Assembly: GCA_019114465.1 (NCBI GenBank)
Contig: DXFM01000027.1
Coordinates: 1 to 64,000 of the forward strand
DNA: 64,000 nt
Direction of reading: 5' to 3'
From: Candidatus Lachnoclostridium avicola
GTDB taxonomy: Bacteria; Bacillota; Clostridia; Lachnospirales; Lachnospiraceae
The notes beneath the pieces were generated by a model. It was not told where the DNA came from, made no database searches, and saw only the letters and a list, made by a program, of their open reading frames with translations. The position numbers and the translations under genes were made by a program. Below, piece after piece: positions 33,088 through 41,199 of the stretch; position 1 is the stretch's first letter, and the number at the start of each line of letters is the position of its first letter.

Positions 33088-33762
33088 ATGGATTGGTCAC
33101 CGGTACTGATTTCGATGAAAACGGCAGGACTGTCAATTCTTATCACATTCTTTCTGGGCATTTTCGCCGCCTGGAGAGTGGTCTGCATAAAGAGCAGATG
33201 CTGGAAATTTATCTGGGATGGAATACTGACGCTGCCTCTGGTGCTGCCTCCCACGGTGGCAGGTTTCTTTCTCCTCTATATTTTCGGAGTCAAACGGCCG
33301 GTGGGACAGTTTTTCCTGGACTTTTTCAGCGTTAAGATCGCATTTTCCTGGGGCGCTGCGGTGATTGCCGCGGTTACCATGTCCTTTCCCCTGATGTACC
33401 GGTCCGCCAGAGGGGCTTTTGAACAGGTCAATCCAGATCTGGTGGCGGCGGCCAGGACTCTGGGCATGGGAGAGTGGACGATCTTTCGCAAAGTGCTGCT
33501 GGCCAACGCGGTCCCCGGCGTGGTGAGCGGAGGCGTGCTGGCCTTTGCCAGAGGGCTGGGAGAGTTTGGGGCCACCGCCATGATTGCCGGAAATATCGCG
33601 GGGAAGACCAGGACTCTGCCCATGGCGGTCTATTCAGAGGTGGCTGCGGGAAATATGGATTCCGCGTTTGCTTATGTGGCGGTGATCGTCGCCATCGCGT
33701 TTCTGTCCATCCTGGTCATGAATGCGGCGGCCTGGAGAGCGGGAGGCGGAATACATGGATAG
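33088..33762 (+). CDS. modB: molybdate ABC transporter permease ModB
   Basis: This 224-residue permease has about five membrane helices and the ABC-permease EAA-like loop (A-A-R-T-L-G-M-G-E-W-x-I-F near 130-142). The L-P-L-V-L-P-P-T-V-A-G-F segment near 52-63 is typical of ModB. ATG at 33088 has GGAGAGG at eight bases; the ATG at 33067 is too close to its site. It overlaps modC by eight bases. Confidence 0.93.
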   Translation: MDWSPVLISMKTAGLSILITFFLGIFAAWRVVCIKSRCWKFIWDGILTLPLVLPPTVAGFFLLYIFGVKRPVGQFFLDFFSVKIAFSWGAAVIAAVTMSFPLMYRSARGAFEQVNPDLVAAARTLGMGEWTIFRKVLLANAVPGVVSGGVLAFARGLGEFGATAMIAGNIAGKTRTLPMAVYSEVAAGNMDSAFAYVAVIVAIAFLSILVMNAAAWRAGGGIHG

Positions 33763-34876
33763 ACAGAGCGCTCTGGAGGTGAGGATCCGGAAAGAGCTGA
33801 AGGATTTCACCCTGAATATGGAATTTTCCGCGGGGAAGGGCTGCCTGGGAATTCTGGGAGCCTCCGGCTGCGGAAAAAGCATGACATTAAAGTCCATCGC
33901 CGGGGTTGTGACTCCTGATGAGGGCCGGATCGTCATGGAAGGGGAGACGGGAAGCCATGTGCTGTACGATTCCGCCCTGGGGATCAACCAAAAGCCCCAG
34001 GCCCGGAATGTGGGGTATCTGTTTCAGAATTACGCCCTGTTTCCCAACATGACAGTGGAGGAAAACATCGCTGCCGGCCTGAAAAGCAGAAAGAAGGGAA
34101 GACGCCCCGGGGCGGGAGGGGAGATCCGCCGGCGGACGGGAGAGATGGTGGAGCGGTTCGGCCTTTCCGGTCTGGAGAAACGCTTTCCGTCCCAGCTTTC
34201 CGGAGGACAGCAGCAGAGAACGGCTCTGGCCCGGATCATGGCCTATGAGCCGGAGACGGTGCTTTTGGATGAACCGTTTTCCGCCATGGATGCCCACCTG
34301 AGGGAGAAGCTGCGCCTGGAGCTGCTGGATATGCTCAAAGACTACAGAGGCGTCTCCGTTCTGGTGACCCATGACCGGGACGAAGCTTTTCAGCTGTGCA
34401 GTTCCATGGTGTTTGTGGACCGGGGACAGATCCTGGCGGCGGGAGAGACCAGGGAGCTGTTTCAGAACCCGGGCACCTGCCGGGCCGCGCGCATGACCGG
34501 CTGCAAGAATATTTCCCGCATTCAGAGGACGGGAAGATGCCGGGTCCGGGCCATTGACTGGGGCGGCCTGGAGCTGACGGTGGACCGGCCGGTGGGGGAT
34601 GAGATCACTGCCGTAGGGATCCGGGCCCATGATTTCGAACCGCTCTCCCGGGGAGAGGCGGCAGAGTGGGCCGGCAGGGAAGAGGCAAACCTGATCCCGG
34701 TAAATCGTCCCAGGGTGTCGGAGATGCCCTTTGAGTGGTATGTGACTCTGGACAGCGGCCTCTGGTGGAAGGTGGAAAAAAGCATCCACACCCACGCCAT
34801 GGGGGACGCGCTGCCGGAGTATCTGAGAGTGCCTCCGGAGGCGGTGATGCTGCTTACCGGGGATCTTAAACCGTAG
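33755..34876 (+). CDS. modC: molybdate ABC transporter ATP-binding protein ModC
   Basis: This 373-residue ATPase has Walker A G-A-S-G-C-G-K-S near 34-41, Q-loop Y-L-F-Q-N-Y near 88, signature L-S-G-G-Q-Q-Q-R near 148-155, Walker B V-L-L-D-E-P near 168 and switch His in V-T-H-D. The C-terminal 130 residues look like a TOBE-type regulatory domain binding molybdate. The start at 33755 inside the end of modB follows GGGAGGCGG. Energises ModB with ModA. Confidence 0.92.
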   Translation: MDRQSALEVRIRKELKDFTLNMEFSAGKGCLGILGASGCGKSMTLKSIAGVVTPDEGRIVMEGETGSHVLYDSALGINQKPQARNVGYLFQNYALFPNMTVEENIAAGLKSRKKGRRPGAGGEIRRRTGEMVERFGLSGLEKRFPSQLSGGQQQRTALARIMAYEPETVLLDEPFSAMDAHLREKLRLELLDMLKDYRGVSVLVTHDRDEAFQLCSSMVFVDRGQILAAGETRELFQNPGTCRAARMTGCKNISRIQRTGRCRVRAIDWGGLELTVDRPVGDEITAVGIRAHDFEPLSRGEAAEWAGREEANLIPVNRPRVSEMPFEWYVTLDSGLWWKVEKSIHTHAMGDALPEYLRVPPEAVMLLTGDLKP

Positions 34877-34900
34877 ACAGAAATGGGAGAAAATGGAGGA

Positions 34901-35848
34901 ATGGCTTTGAAAACAGGAGCGCTGATCATAGCGGCCGGACACGAAAAGGGGCGGGAGGATTTCCGCCCCCTTCTTCCGGCGGGAGACAGTACGGTCATCC
35001 GGCGGATCATCATCACCCTGAAGCAGGCGGGAGTGGACCCGGTGGTAGTGGTGACGGGGCTTCAGGGCGATGCGCTGGAAAAGCATATTGCAAAGCTGGG
35101 TGTGATCTGCCTGCGCAATGAGGATTACGAAAATACCCAGATGTTTTACAGCATCTGCATGGGACTGGATTATATCCGGAATCTCTGCGGCCGGGTGTTT
35201 GTCCTGCCGGCCAAATTCCCCATGTTTCTGCCCGCCACCGTGCGGCGGATGATGGAGACGGAGGACCCTGTAGTCTGTCCGGTGAGGAATGGAATGAGAG
35301 GGCATCCGGTGCTTCTGTCCGGCTCCGTGATCGACGATATCATGGCGTATGAGGGCGAGTTCGGACTGCAGGGCGCCCTGAAGCAGGAACATGTGGCGGA
35401 TCAGATCCGGGAAGTGGAAGTGGAGGATGACGGGATTATCCTGGCGGTAGAGACGAAGGAGGACTGCGCCCATCCCCTGGTGGAGGAGGGACGGATCTCC
35501 GTATATCCCCAGGTGGAGCTCAGTCTTGGGAGAAACGAGGAGTTTTTCAGCCCGTTTATGGCCCAGTTCCTGTCGCTGATCGACTATACCGGCTCCATAC
35601 AGACGGCCTGCCGTCAGCTGCACATCTCCTATACAAAAGGATGGAGCCTGCTGCGGTCAGCCCAGCAGCAGATCGGCTTTCCGGTTCTCGTTACCAAATC
35701 CGGCGGGGCAAACGGAGGCTGTTCCCAGCTGACTCCCCGGTCCCGGGATTTTCTGAGCCGGTATCTGGCCATGGAGCAGGCTCTGAGCCGGGAGGGAGAG
35801 CGGCTGTTTCAAATGTATTTTCCGGAGTATGCCGGAAAAGAGACTTAA
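34901..35848 (+). CDS. NTP-transferase-like protein fused to a ModE-type winged helix
   Basis: This 315-residue protein resembles MobA/MocA-like nucleotidyltransferases over residues 1-200, but the fingerprint is altered: I-I-A-A-G-H-E-K-G-R-E-D-F-R-P-L-L, with Arg where the usual Lys precedes P-L-L. Residues about 215-305 match the ModE N-terminal LysR-like winged helix (D-Y-T-G-S-I-Q-T-A-C-R-Q-L, S-Y-T-K-G-W, K-S-G-G-A-N-G-G-C-S-Q-L-T). It may therefore sense a cofactor or nucleotide and regulate the molybdenum genes. Start is uncertain: ATG 34901 abuts GGAGGA, TTG 34907 is better spaced, ATG 34883 lacks a site. Confidence 0.8.
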   Translation: MALKTGALIIAAGHEKGREDFRPLLPAGDSTVIRRIIITLKQAGVDPVVVVTGLQGDALEKHIAKLGVICLRNEDYENTQMFYSICMGLDYIRNLCGRVFVLPAKFPMFLPATVRRMMETEDPVVCPVRNGMRGHPVLLSGSVIDDIMAYEGEFGLQGALKQEHVADQIREVEVEDDGIILAVETKEDCAHPLVEEGRISVYPQVELSLGRNEEFFSPFMAQFLSLIDYTGSIQTACRQLHISYTKGWSLLRSAQQQIGFPVLVTKSGGANGGCSQLTPRSRDFLSRYLAMEQALSREGERLFQMYFPEYAGKET

Positions 35849-35873
35849 AGATCGGGAGAGGAGGAAATCAGCG

Positions 35874-36881
35874 GTGAAGGAAGTATTTCAGAAGATGAAG
35901 GAATGTCTGGACAGGGGAGAGGATGTGGTGTTTGTGACGGTGGCTGCCTCCTCCGGTTCCACGCCCAGGGAGGCGGGCGCCCATATGGCGGTGACGGCGG
36001 ACGGCCTGGCAGCGGGAACCATTGGAGGGGGCGCGGTGGAGTATGAGTCCATAAAGACGGCAGAAGAAGTGCTGGAAACCCGCAGATCCCGTTTCCGGGA
36101 GTTTACTCTCACCAAAAACCAGGCGGCGGATATCGGAATGATCTGCGGCGGCTCAACCAGCGTGTATTTTCAGTACATCAGTCCGGAAAACGGTCCGGCG
36201 CGCGGGAAGCTGGACCAGATTCTGAAGGCTCTGGACCAGGATCGGGACTGCTGGATGCTCCTGGATCTTACGGATGAGGCGGATTGGAAGCTGGAATTGT
36301 TCCAGGAGGGGACGGAGATTCCCGGCGGCATAAAAAAGTGCCTGAGCGGGAAAGCCGGACTGTTCCGGGAGGAGGGCCGGCTCTATTATGGAGAACTGCT
36401 GGCCCGGGCCGGCACTGTGTACGTGTTCGGCGGCGGCCATGTGGCCCAGGAGCTGGTGCCTCTGCTTGCCCATCTGGAATTCCGGTGTGTGGTGATGGAT
36501 GACCGGAAAGAATTTTCCAATCCCGCCGTGTTTCCCCAGGCGGCGGAGACCGTCACCGGAGATATGGGGCAGATTGACAGATATATGACCATCACCGGCC
36601 GGGATTACGTCTGCATTATGACCAGGGGACACCAGTTTGATTATCAGGTTCTCCGCCAGGTGCTGAAATGCCGTCCCCGCTATGTCGGTGTGATGGGAAG
36701 CCGCACCAAGATCCGGGCGACGAAGGAACACCTCCGGGAGGACGGATTTTCCGCGGAGGAGATTGAGAGCTGCCATATGCCCATCGGGACGGCGATCCAT
36801 GCGGAAACTCCCGGGGAGATTGCGGTGAGCGTGGCGGGAGAGCTGATCAGCGTCCGTGCCGGAGACGCCGGAAAATCGTGA
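35874..36881 (+). CDS. XdhC/CoxI-family molybdenum cofactor sulfuration and insertion protein
   Basis: This 335-residue maturation protein for xanthine oxidase-family enzymes binds the cofactor, assists its sulfuration and inserts it into the apo-enzyme. The N-terminal XdhC domain has V-T-V-A-A-S-S-G-S-T-P-R near 23-34, G-G-G-A-V-E-Y near 58-64 and M-I-C-G-G near 99. The C-terminal Rossmann-like domain starts V-Y-V-F-G-G-G-H-V-A near 183 and contains R-G-H near 246. GTG at 35874 after GGAGAGGAGG is preferred to ATG 35829, which lies inside the previous gene. Last gene of the molybdenum operon; no clear terminator follows. Confidence 0.92.
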   Translation: MKEVFQKMKECLDRGEDVVFVTVAASSGSTPREAGAHMAVTADGLAAGTIGGGAVEYESIKTAEEVLETRRSRFREFTLTKNQAADIGMICGGSTSVYFQYISPENGPARGKLDQILKALDQDRDCWMLLDLTDEADWKLELFQEGTEIPGGIKKCLSGKAGLFREEGRLYYGELLARAGTVYVFGGGHVAQELVPLLAHLEFRCVVMDDRKEFSNPAVFPQAAETVTGDMGQIDRYMTITGRDYVCIMTRGHQFDYQVLRQVLKCRPRYVGVMGSRTKIRATKEHLREDGFSAEEIESCHMPIGTAIHAETPGEIAVSVAGELISVRAGDAGKS

Positions 36882-36909
36882 AAAATTTCTCAATAAATGG
36901 GTCAAACGA

Positions 36910-36938
36910 TTGACTTAAACATCCGCCCATATTATAAT
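36910..36938 (+). promoter_or_regulatory. strong predicted promoter before the YczE-like gene
   Basis: TTGACT (36910-36915) and a perfect TATAAT (36933-36938) are 17 bases apart. It separates the core region from the molybdenum operon. Confidence 0.75.
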
Positions 36939-37010
36939 GTGGATTAAGAGGAATTTCCCGCGGGACGGACCTGGGGCGGGGAAAATAATAAAAGGCGGAG
37001 GTATGAGAAA

Positions 37011-37661
37011 ATGAGTTCCGGTAAGAAGCGATTGGTAAAGAGGTATCTGTTTTTGTGCGTAGGGCTGCTGATTATGTCCTTCGGGGTGGCTTTCTCCATA
37101 AAAGGAGGGCTGGGGACATCACCGATTTCCAGCCTGCCCTATGTGGTCAGCCTTCTCACGCCGCTGACGGTGGGGACGGCGACGATCTGTCTGCACTGCA
37201 TTCTGATTCTGCTGCAGATCCTGATTCTCAGAAAAAATTACGATCCGATCCAGCTGATGCAGCTGCCGGTGGCCATTATTTTCGGCTATCTGACGGATTT
37301 TGCGGTGTGGGCGATCCAGGGGATCGGAGTGTCCTCCTATCTCAATCAGTGGGTGTACTGCATCATCGGAATCCTGCTGGTGGGCACCGGCGTCAGCTTT
37401 GAGGTGACGGCAGGGGTGGTCACAGTGGCCGGCGAAGGATTTGTTCTGGCTGTCTGCAAGGCATTCCCGGTAAAATTCGCAAATATGAAAATCTCATTCG
37501 ATGTGACCCTTGTCATTATCTCCTGTATTCTCTCCCTGGTCTTTCTGGGAGGTCTTTACGGCGTGAGGGAAGGCACCATTGCGGCGGCTGTCTGCGTAGG
37601 GCTGACGGCGAAGCAGATGAACAAAATTCTGGGGAAATTTGCCGATCGGTATCTGAATTGA
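37011..37661 (+). CDS. YczE/DUF6198-like integral membrane protein
   Basis: This 216-residue protein has about five membrane helices. The conserved G-x-x-x-x-x-x-G-v-a-f-s-I-K-G-G-L-G-T-S-P-I-S-S-L-P-Y block near 18-45 is characteristic of the YczE/YitT-related group, a family without a proven biochemical function. GGCGGAGG precedes the ATG. It has its own consensus promoter, so it is probably not part of the molybdenum operon, though readthrough is possible. A transport role is a guess. Confidence 0.78.
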   Translation: MSSGKKRLVKRYLFLCVGLLIMSFGVAFSIKGGLGTSPISSLPYVVSLLTPLTVGTATICLHCILILLQILILRKNYDPIQLMQLPVAIIFGYLTDFAVWAIQGIGVSSYLNQWVYCIIGILLVGTGVSFEVTAGVVTVAGEGFVLAVCKAFPVKFANMKISFDVTLVIISCILSLVFLGGLYGVREGTIAAAVCVGLTAKQMNKILGKFADRYLN

Positions 37662-37766
37662 AAAAATCCTGCGGGAAAGCAGGCGGGGAAGGGCTCAAAG
37701 GCTCCTGGAAAGGGTCGGTGGGCCCTTCTTCTGCTGAGGGCGGGTCTTTTTGTGAAAAAATGATAA

Positions 37767-37795
37767 TTGCGCCCGGCCGTTGATTTCGATATAAT
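37767..37795 (+). promoter_or_regulatory. predicted promoter of the cmk-ispH/rpsA operon
   Basis: TTGCGC (37767-37772) and TATAAT (37790-37795) are 17 bases apart, about 50 bases before cmk. Confidence 0.6.
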
Positions 37796-37846
37796 AGAAA
37801 ACGGCAGAGCGGCAGGTCTGCCGCAGAGATATAAGGAGTAATTTTC

Positions 37847-38527
37847 ATGAAGAAAACATATAATATTGCAATTGACGGTCCCGCCGGAGCGGGAAAGAGC
37901 ACCATCGCCAGGCTGGTGGCGGGAAAGCTGGGGTTCGTGTACGTGGACACGGGAGCCATGTACCGGGCGATGGCCCTGTATTTCCTGAGAAAAGGCTTTG
38001 ACTTAAAGGACGAGGAAAAGGTGGGGGGCGCCTGCGGGGAGATCTCCGTGGATATCCGCTACGAAGACGGGGAGCAGCAGGTGCTGTTAAACGGGGAGAA
38101 CGTCTCCGGCCTGATCCGCACGGAGGAGGTGGGCAACGCCGCTTCCGCCGTCTCCGCCTACCCGGCAGTGCGGGCGGCTCTTCTGGAACTGCAGCGCACC
38201 CTGGCCAGAACCAACAACGTGATCATGGACGGACGGGACATCGGCTCCCTGGTGCTTCCGGACGCGGACTGCAAGATCTACCTCACCGCCAGCACGAAGG
38301 TGCGGGCGGTCCGCCGGTACAAGGAGCTGGAGGAGAAGGGAACGGTGTGCAGCCTGGAGGAGATCGAACGGGATATCATTGAGCGGGACAACCGGGATAT
38401 GAACCGGGAGACCGCTCCCCTGGTGCAGGCAGAGGATGCCGTCTATCTGGACGCCTCCGCCATGTCCATTGACCAGGTGGTGGAGAAGATCATAGACCTG
38501 GCCCGGGAGAGAGGACTGGAGGCGTAG
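37847..38527 (+). CDS. cmk: cytidylate kinase
   Basis: This 226-residue enzyme phosphorylates CMP and dCMP with ATP. The P-loop G-P-A-G-A-G-K-S is at 10-17, a nucleotide-binding D-T-G-A-M-Y-R near 35-41, and M-D-G-R-D-I-G-S near 126-133. It is followed four bases later by ispH-rpsA, an arrangement conserved in many Clostridia and expected to be cotranscribed. Confidence 0.97.
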   Translation: MKKTYNIAIDGPAGAGKSTIARLVAGKLGFVYVDTGAMYRAMALYFLRKGFDLKDEEKVGGACGEISVDIRYEDGEQQVLLNGENVSGLIRTEEVGNAASAVSAYPAVRAALLELQRTLARTNNVIMDGRDIGSLVLPDADCKIYLTASTKVRAVRRYKELEEKGTVCSLEEIERDIIERDNRDMNRETAPLVQAEDAVYLDASAMSIDQVVEKIIDLARERGLEA

Positions 38528-38531
38528 AGCC

Positions 38532-40457
38532 ATGGAAGTCATCGTTGCGAAGACCGCCGGTTTCTGCTTCGGGGTGAAGCGGGCGGTGGAAAAGGTTTAT
38601 GAGCAGGTTCAAAAGGGCCAGGCTCCCATCTACACCTACGGGCCCATTATCCACAATGAAGAGGTGGTAAAAGACCTGGAGCGGAAGGGCGTCCGGGTGC
38701 TGGAGACGGAGGAGGAGCTGAAAAATCTGACGGAGGGCGTGGTGGTCATCCGCTCCCACGGCGTGAGCCGCCACATTTACCAGCTTCTGGAGGAGAGAAA
38801 GATTCAGGTGGTGGACGCCACCTGCCCCTTTGTCCGGAAGATCCACCGGATCGTGGAGGAGCAGACGGCCGCCGGCAGAAAAGTGATCATCATTGGAAAT
38901 GCGGCCCATCCGGAGGTGGAGGGTATTAAAGGCTGGGGAAATGACGATACTTTAGTAGTGGACTCTCCGGAAGCGGTGGAAAAAGTTCCCTTTCCCCCGG
39001 GGACGAAGGTCTGCATCGTCTCCCAGACGACATTTAATTACAATAAATTTAAAGAATTAGTTGAAAAATTTTCCGAAAAGCGTTATGATATACTTGTTTT
39101 AAATACGATTTGCAATGCAACACAGGAGAGACAGGCGGAGGCGAAGGAAGTTGCTTCAAAGGTAGATGCCATGATTGTGATTGGCGGGAAGAACAGCTCC
39201 AATACCCAGAAGCTATATGAAATTTGCAAAAAGGAGTGTGAAAATACACACTATATTCAGACACTGGGCGATTTTAATCCTGAATGTGTAAGTTCTGTGA
39301 GCAGCGTAGGTATAACAGCGGGGGCGTCTACCCCAAATTATATTATCGAGGAGGTTCATACTGTTATGGCAGAGATGAGTTTTGAACAAATGTTGGAGGA
39401 GTCTTTAAAGACGATCCGCTCAGGAGAGGTCGTTACCGGTAAAGTCATTGATGTAAAAGAAGACGAGATCGTTTTAAATATCGGTTACAAGTCCGACGGC
39501 ATCATTTCCCGCAGCGAGTACACCACAGATTCCAACCTGGATCTGAGAACGGTGGTTCATGTGGGCGACGAGATGGAAGCAAAGGTAGTGAAGGTAAACG
39601 ACGGCGAAGGCCAGGTGGCTCTTTCCTACCGCAGACTCCAGGCAGAGAAGGGCAACCGCAGACTGGAAGAGGCTTTTGAGAACCACGAGGTTCTGAAGGC
39701 AAAGGTTACCCAGGTTCTGGACGGCGGTCTGAGCGTCAATGTGGAGGAGACCAGAGTGTTCATCCCCGCAAGCCTGGTATCCGATGTATATGAGAGAGAC
39801 TTAAGCAAGTATAAAGATCAGGAGATCGAGTTTGTGATCACCGAGTTCAATCCCAGAAGAAGACGGATCATCGGCGACCGCAGACAGCTTCTGGCAGCTA
39901 AGAAGGCTGAGATGCAGAAAGAGCTGTTTGAGCGCATTCATGTGGGCGACACCGTAGAGGGCGTTGTGAAGAACGTAACTGATTTCGGTGCCTTCATCGA
40001 TCTGGGCGGAGCGGACGGCCTGCTGCACATCTCCGAGATGAGCTGGGGCAGAGTGGAGAGCCCGAAGAAGGTATTCAAGGCCGGCGATAAGGTGAAAGTC
40101 CTGATCAAGGACATCAACGGCGACAAGATCGCTCTGAGCCTGAAGTTCCCGGAGACCAATCCCTGGGTACATGCCGCAGAGAAGTACGCCGCAGGCAACA
40201 TCGTAAAAGGCCGTGTGGCCCGTATGACCGATTTCGGCGCATTTGTTGAGCTGGAGCCGGGCGTGGACGCACTCCTTCACGTATCCCAGATCTCCAGAAA
40301 CCACGTTGACAAGCCCTCTGATGTGCTGAGCATCGGTCAGGAGATTGAGGCCCAGGTGGTAGACTTCAACGAGGAAGACAAGAAGATCAGCCTGAGCATG
40401 AAGGTTCTGGAGAACCGCGAGCCGAAGGCAGAAGAGGCTCCGGCAGAGGAGGAATAA
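38532..40457 (+). CDS. bifunctional IspH reductase / ribosomal protein S1
   Basis: This 641-residue natural fusion is known from many Clostridia. Residues 1-278 are IspH (LytB), the [4Fe-4S] enzyme making IPP and DMAPP in the last step of the MEP pathway, with cluster Cys12 (G-F-C-F-G-V), a second Cys in D-A-T-C-P-F near 97 and a third in T-I-C-N-A-T-Q near 194. Residues about 298-630 hold four S1 repeats (for example V-T-G-K-V-I-D-V and V-V-K-N-V-T-D-F-G-A-F-I-D-L-G) of ribosomal protein S1. A long AT-rich patch (about 39030-39490) covers the junction and holds an internal start candidate. The acidic tail E-E-A-P-A-E-E-E is typical of S1. Confidence 0.95.
   Translation: MEVIVAKTAGFCFGVKRAVEKVYEQVQKGQAPIYTYGPIIHNEEVVKDLERKGVRVLETEEELKNLTEGVVVIRSHGVSRHIYQLLEERKIQVVDATCPFVRKIHRIVEEQTAAGRKVIIIGNAAHPEVEGIKGWGNDDTLVVDSPEAVEKVPFPPGTKVCIVSQTTFNYNKFKELVEKFSEKRYDILVLNTICNATQERQAEAKEVASKVDAMIVIGGKNSSNTQKLYEICKKECENTHYIQTLGDFNPECVSSVSSVGITAGASTPNYIIEEVHTVMAEMSFEQMLEESLKTIRSGEVVTGKVIDVKEDEIVLNIGYKSDGIISRSEYTTDSNLDLRTVVHVGDEMEAKVVKVNDGEGQVALSYRRLQAEKGNRRLEEAFENHEVLKAKVTQVLDGGLSVNVEETRVFIPASLVSDVYERDLSKYKDQEIEFVITEFNPRRRRIIGDRRQLLAAKKAEMQKELFERIHVGDTVEGVVKNVTDFGAFIDLGGADGLLHISEMSWGRVESPKKVFKAGDKVKVLIKDINGDKIALSLKFPETNPWVHAAEKYAAGNIVKGRVARMTDFGAFVELEPGVDALLHVSQISRNHVDKPSDVLSIGQEIEAQVVDFNEEDKKISLSMKVLENREPKAEEAPAEEE
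39061..39368 (+). promoter_or_regulatory. internal promoter and ribosome binding site for separate S1 synthesis (candidate)
   Basis: Inside the IspH part, TTGAAA (39061-39066) and TATGAT (39084-39089) are 17 bases apart. GAGGAGG at 39348-39354 precedes an in-frame ATG at 39366 by 11 bases, which is codon 279 at the IspH-S1 boundary. Translation from here would give a 363-residue S1 alone. Confidence 0.5.
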
Positions 40458-40505
40458 TAGAACGGGGAATCTTACATTCCCGGTCTGAACCATAAGAAAA
40501 ACAGA

Positions 40506-40543
40506 CAAACAGGCAGCTTCGCGGATGCGGAGCTGCCTGTTTG
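40506..40543. terminator. bidirectional terminator between rpsA and the CYTH gene
   Basis: A 13-base perfect stem (CAAACAGGCAGCT at 40506-40518, complement at 40531-40543). A T-rich tract follows on the minus strand, ending the convergent CYTH transcript; the plus-strand tract is weaker. Confidence 0.8.
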
Positions 40544-40591
40544 CTGATGGCGCGCCAGGGGGCTGCGGGAGAAACGTCAGGCCCTGGGCAG

Positions 40592-41038
40592 TTACAGCCG
40601 GCTTAAACGGCTGTTCTGATATTCGCCGGTGAAGGTCACTTCCCGGCCGAACCAGTCCGGCGGGACGAAGGCATCCGCGCTCGCCTGGTCGGGAAACTCT
40701 ACCTCCGCCAGCATCAGGCCCTCAAATTTGCCGGAAAACACGTCCAGCTCCACGGTGAGGCCTGTTCCGGGGATGGGGGTGCGGTAGCGTCGCTTGGTGA
40801 GAATGTTTCCGTCGGCCTTGGCCAGCAGATGAAGATAGGCCTCCCGGGTGAGGGGGAGATTGTATTCCTCCCGGGCCATCAGCCCTTTTCCTTTGTAGGT
40901 GAGATAGTAGTCCTCCCCGTCCTGCCGCACCCGGACCACCGGGTCGGTGCAGAGGTATCCCTGCTCGATGGGGCTGGATGGCCAGGATTCATAGCCGGCC
41001 GGAGGCGTTTCCACAAGATATTTCCGCTCAATTTCCAT
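40592..41038 (-). CDS. CYTH-domain protein
   Basis: This 148-residue triphosphate-tunnel family protein has the signature M-E-I-E-R-K-Y-L-V at the N-terminus and later basic and acidic tunnel residues (V-R-V-R, Y-L-T-Y-K-G, L-T-V-E-L-D-V-F, A-E-V-E-F). Bacterial members of this short type are usually inorganic triphosphatases or of unknown activity. ATG at 41038 follows AAGGAG by ten bases; a reading from 41206 would run through the DJ-1 promoter and is rejected. Convergent with rpsA. Confidence 0.87.
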   Translation of the reverse strand: MEIERKYLVETPPAGYESWPSSPIEQGYLCTDPVVRVRQDGEDYYLTYKGKGLMAREEYNLPLTREAYLHLLAKADGNILTKRRYRTPIPGTGLTVELDVFSGKFEGLMLAEVEFPDQASADAFVPPDWFGREVTFTGEYQNSRLSRL

Positions 41039-41129
41039 AAAGTCAGGCTCCTTCCCTGTGATATGTCCCATGTTATCATGACAGGAGTTTTTTTTCAACG
41101 GAGGAAGGACAGATATTGAGCGGCAGCGG

Positions 41130-41158
41130 TTGATTTTTCCGCCGGGTTTTACTATACT
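41130..41158 (+). promoter_or_regulatory. predicted promoter of the DJ-1 gene
   Basis: TTGATT (41130-41135) and TATACT (41153-41158) are 17 bases apart, with GAAAGGAG and the ATG following. Confidence 0.6.
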
Positions 41159-41199
41159 GCTCTTATAGACAGCGGAAGTGAGAGAAAGGAGATTAGATA

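Noticed and set aside
33887-35623. Long open frame on the minus strand (578 codons) opposite modC and the NTP-transferase/ModE gene
   Set aside because: It is the mirror of well-supported plus-strand genes, has no recognisable domain and is rich in His, Pro and Arg as expected for an antisense frame of GC-rich coding DNA.
38532-40457. Fusion of ispH and rpsA as a sequencing or assembly error
   Set aside because: The same fusion is well known in Clostridia and the frame is continuous.
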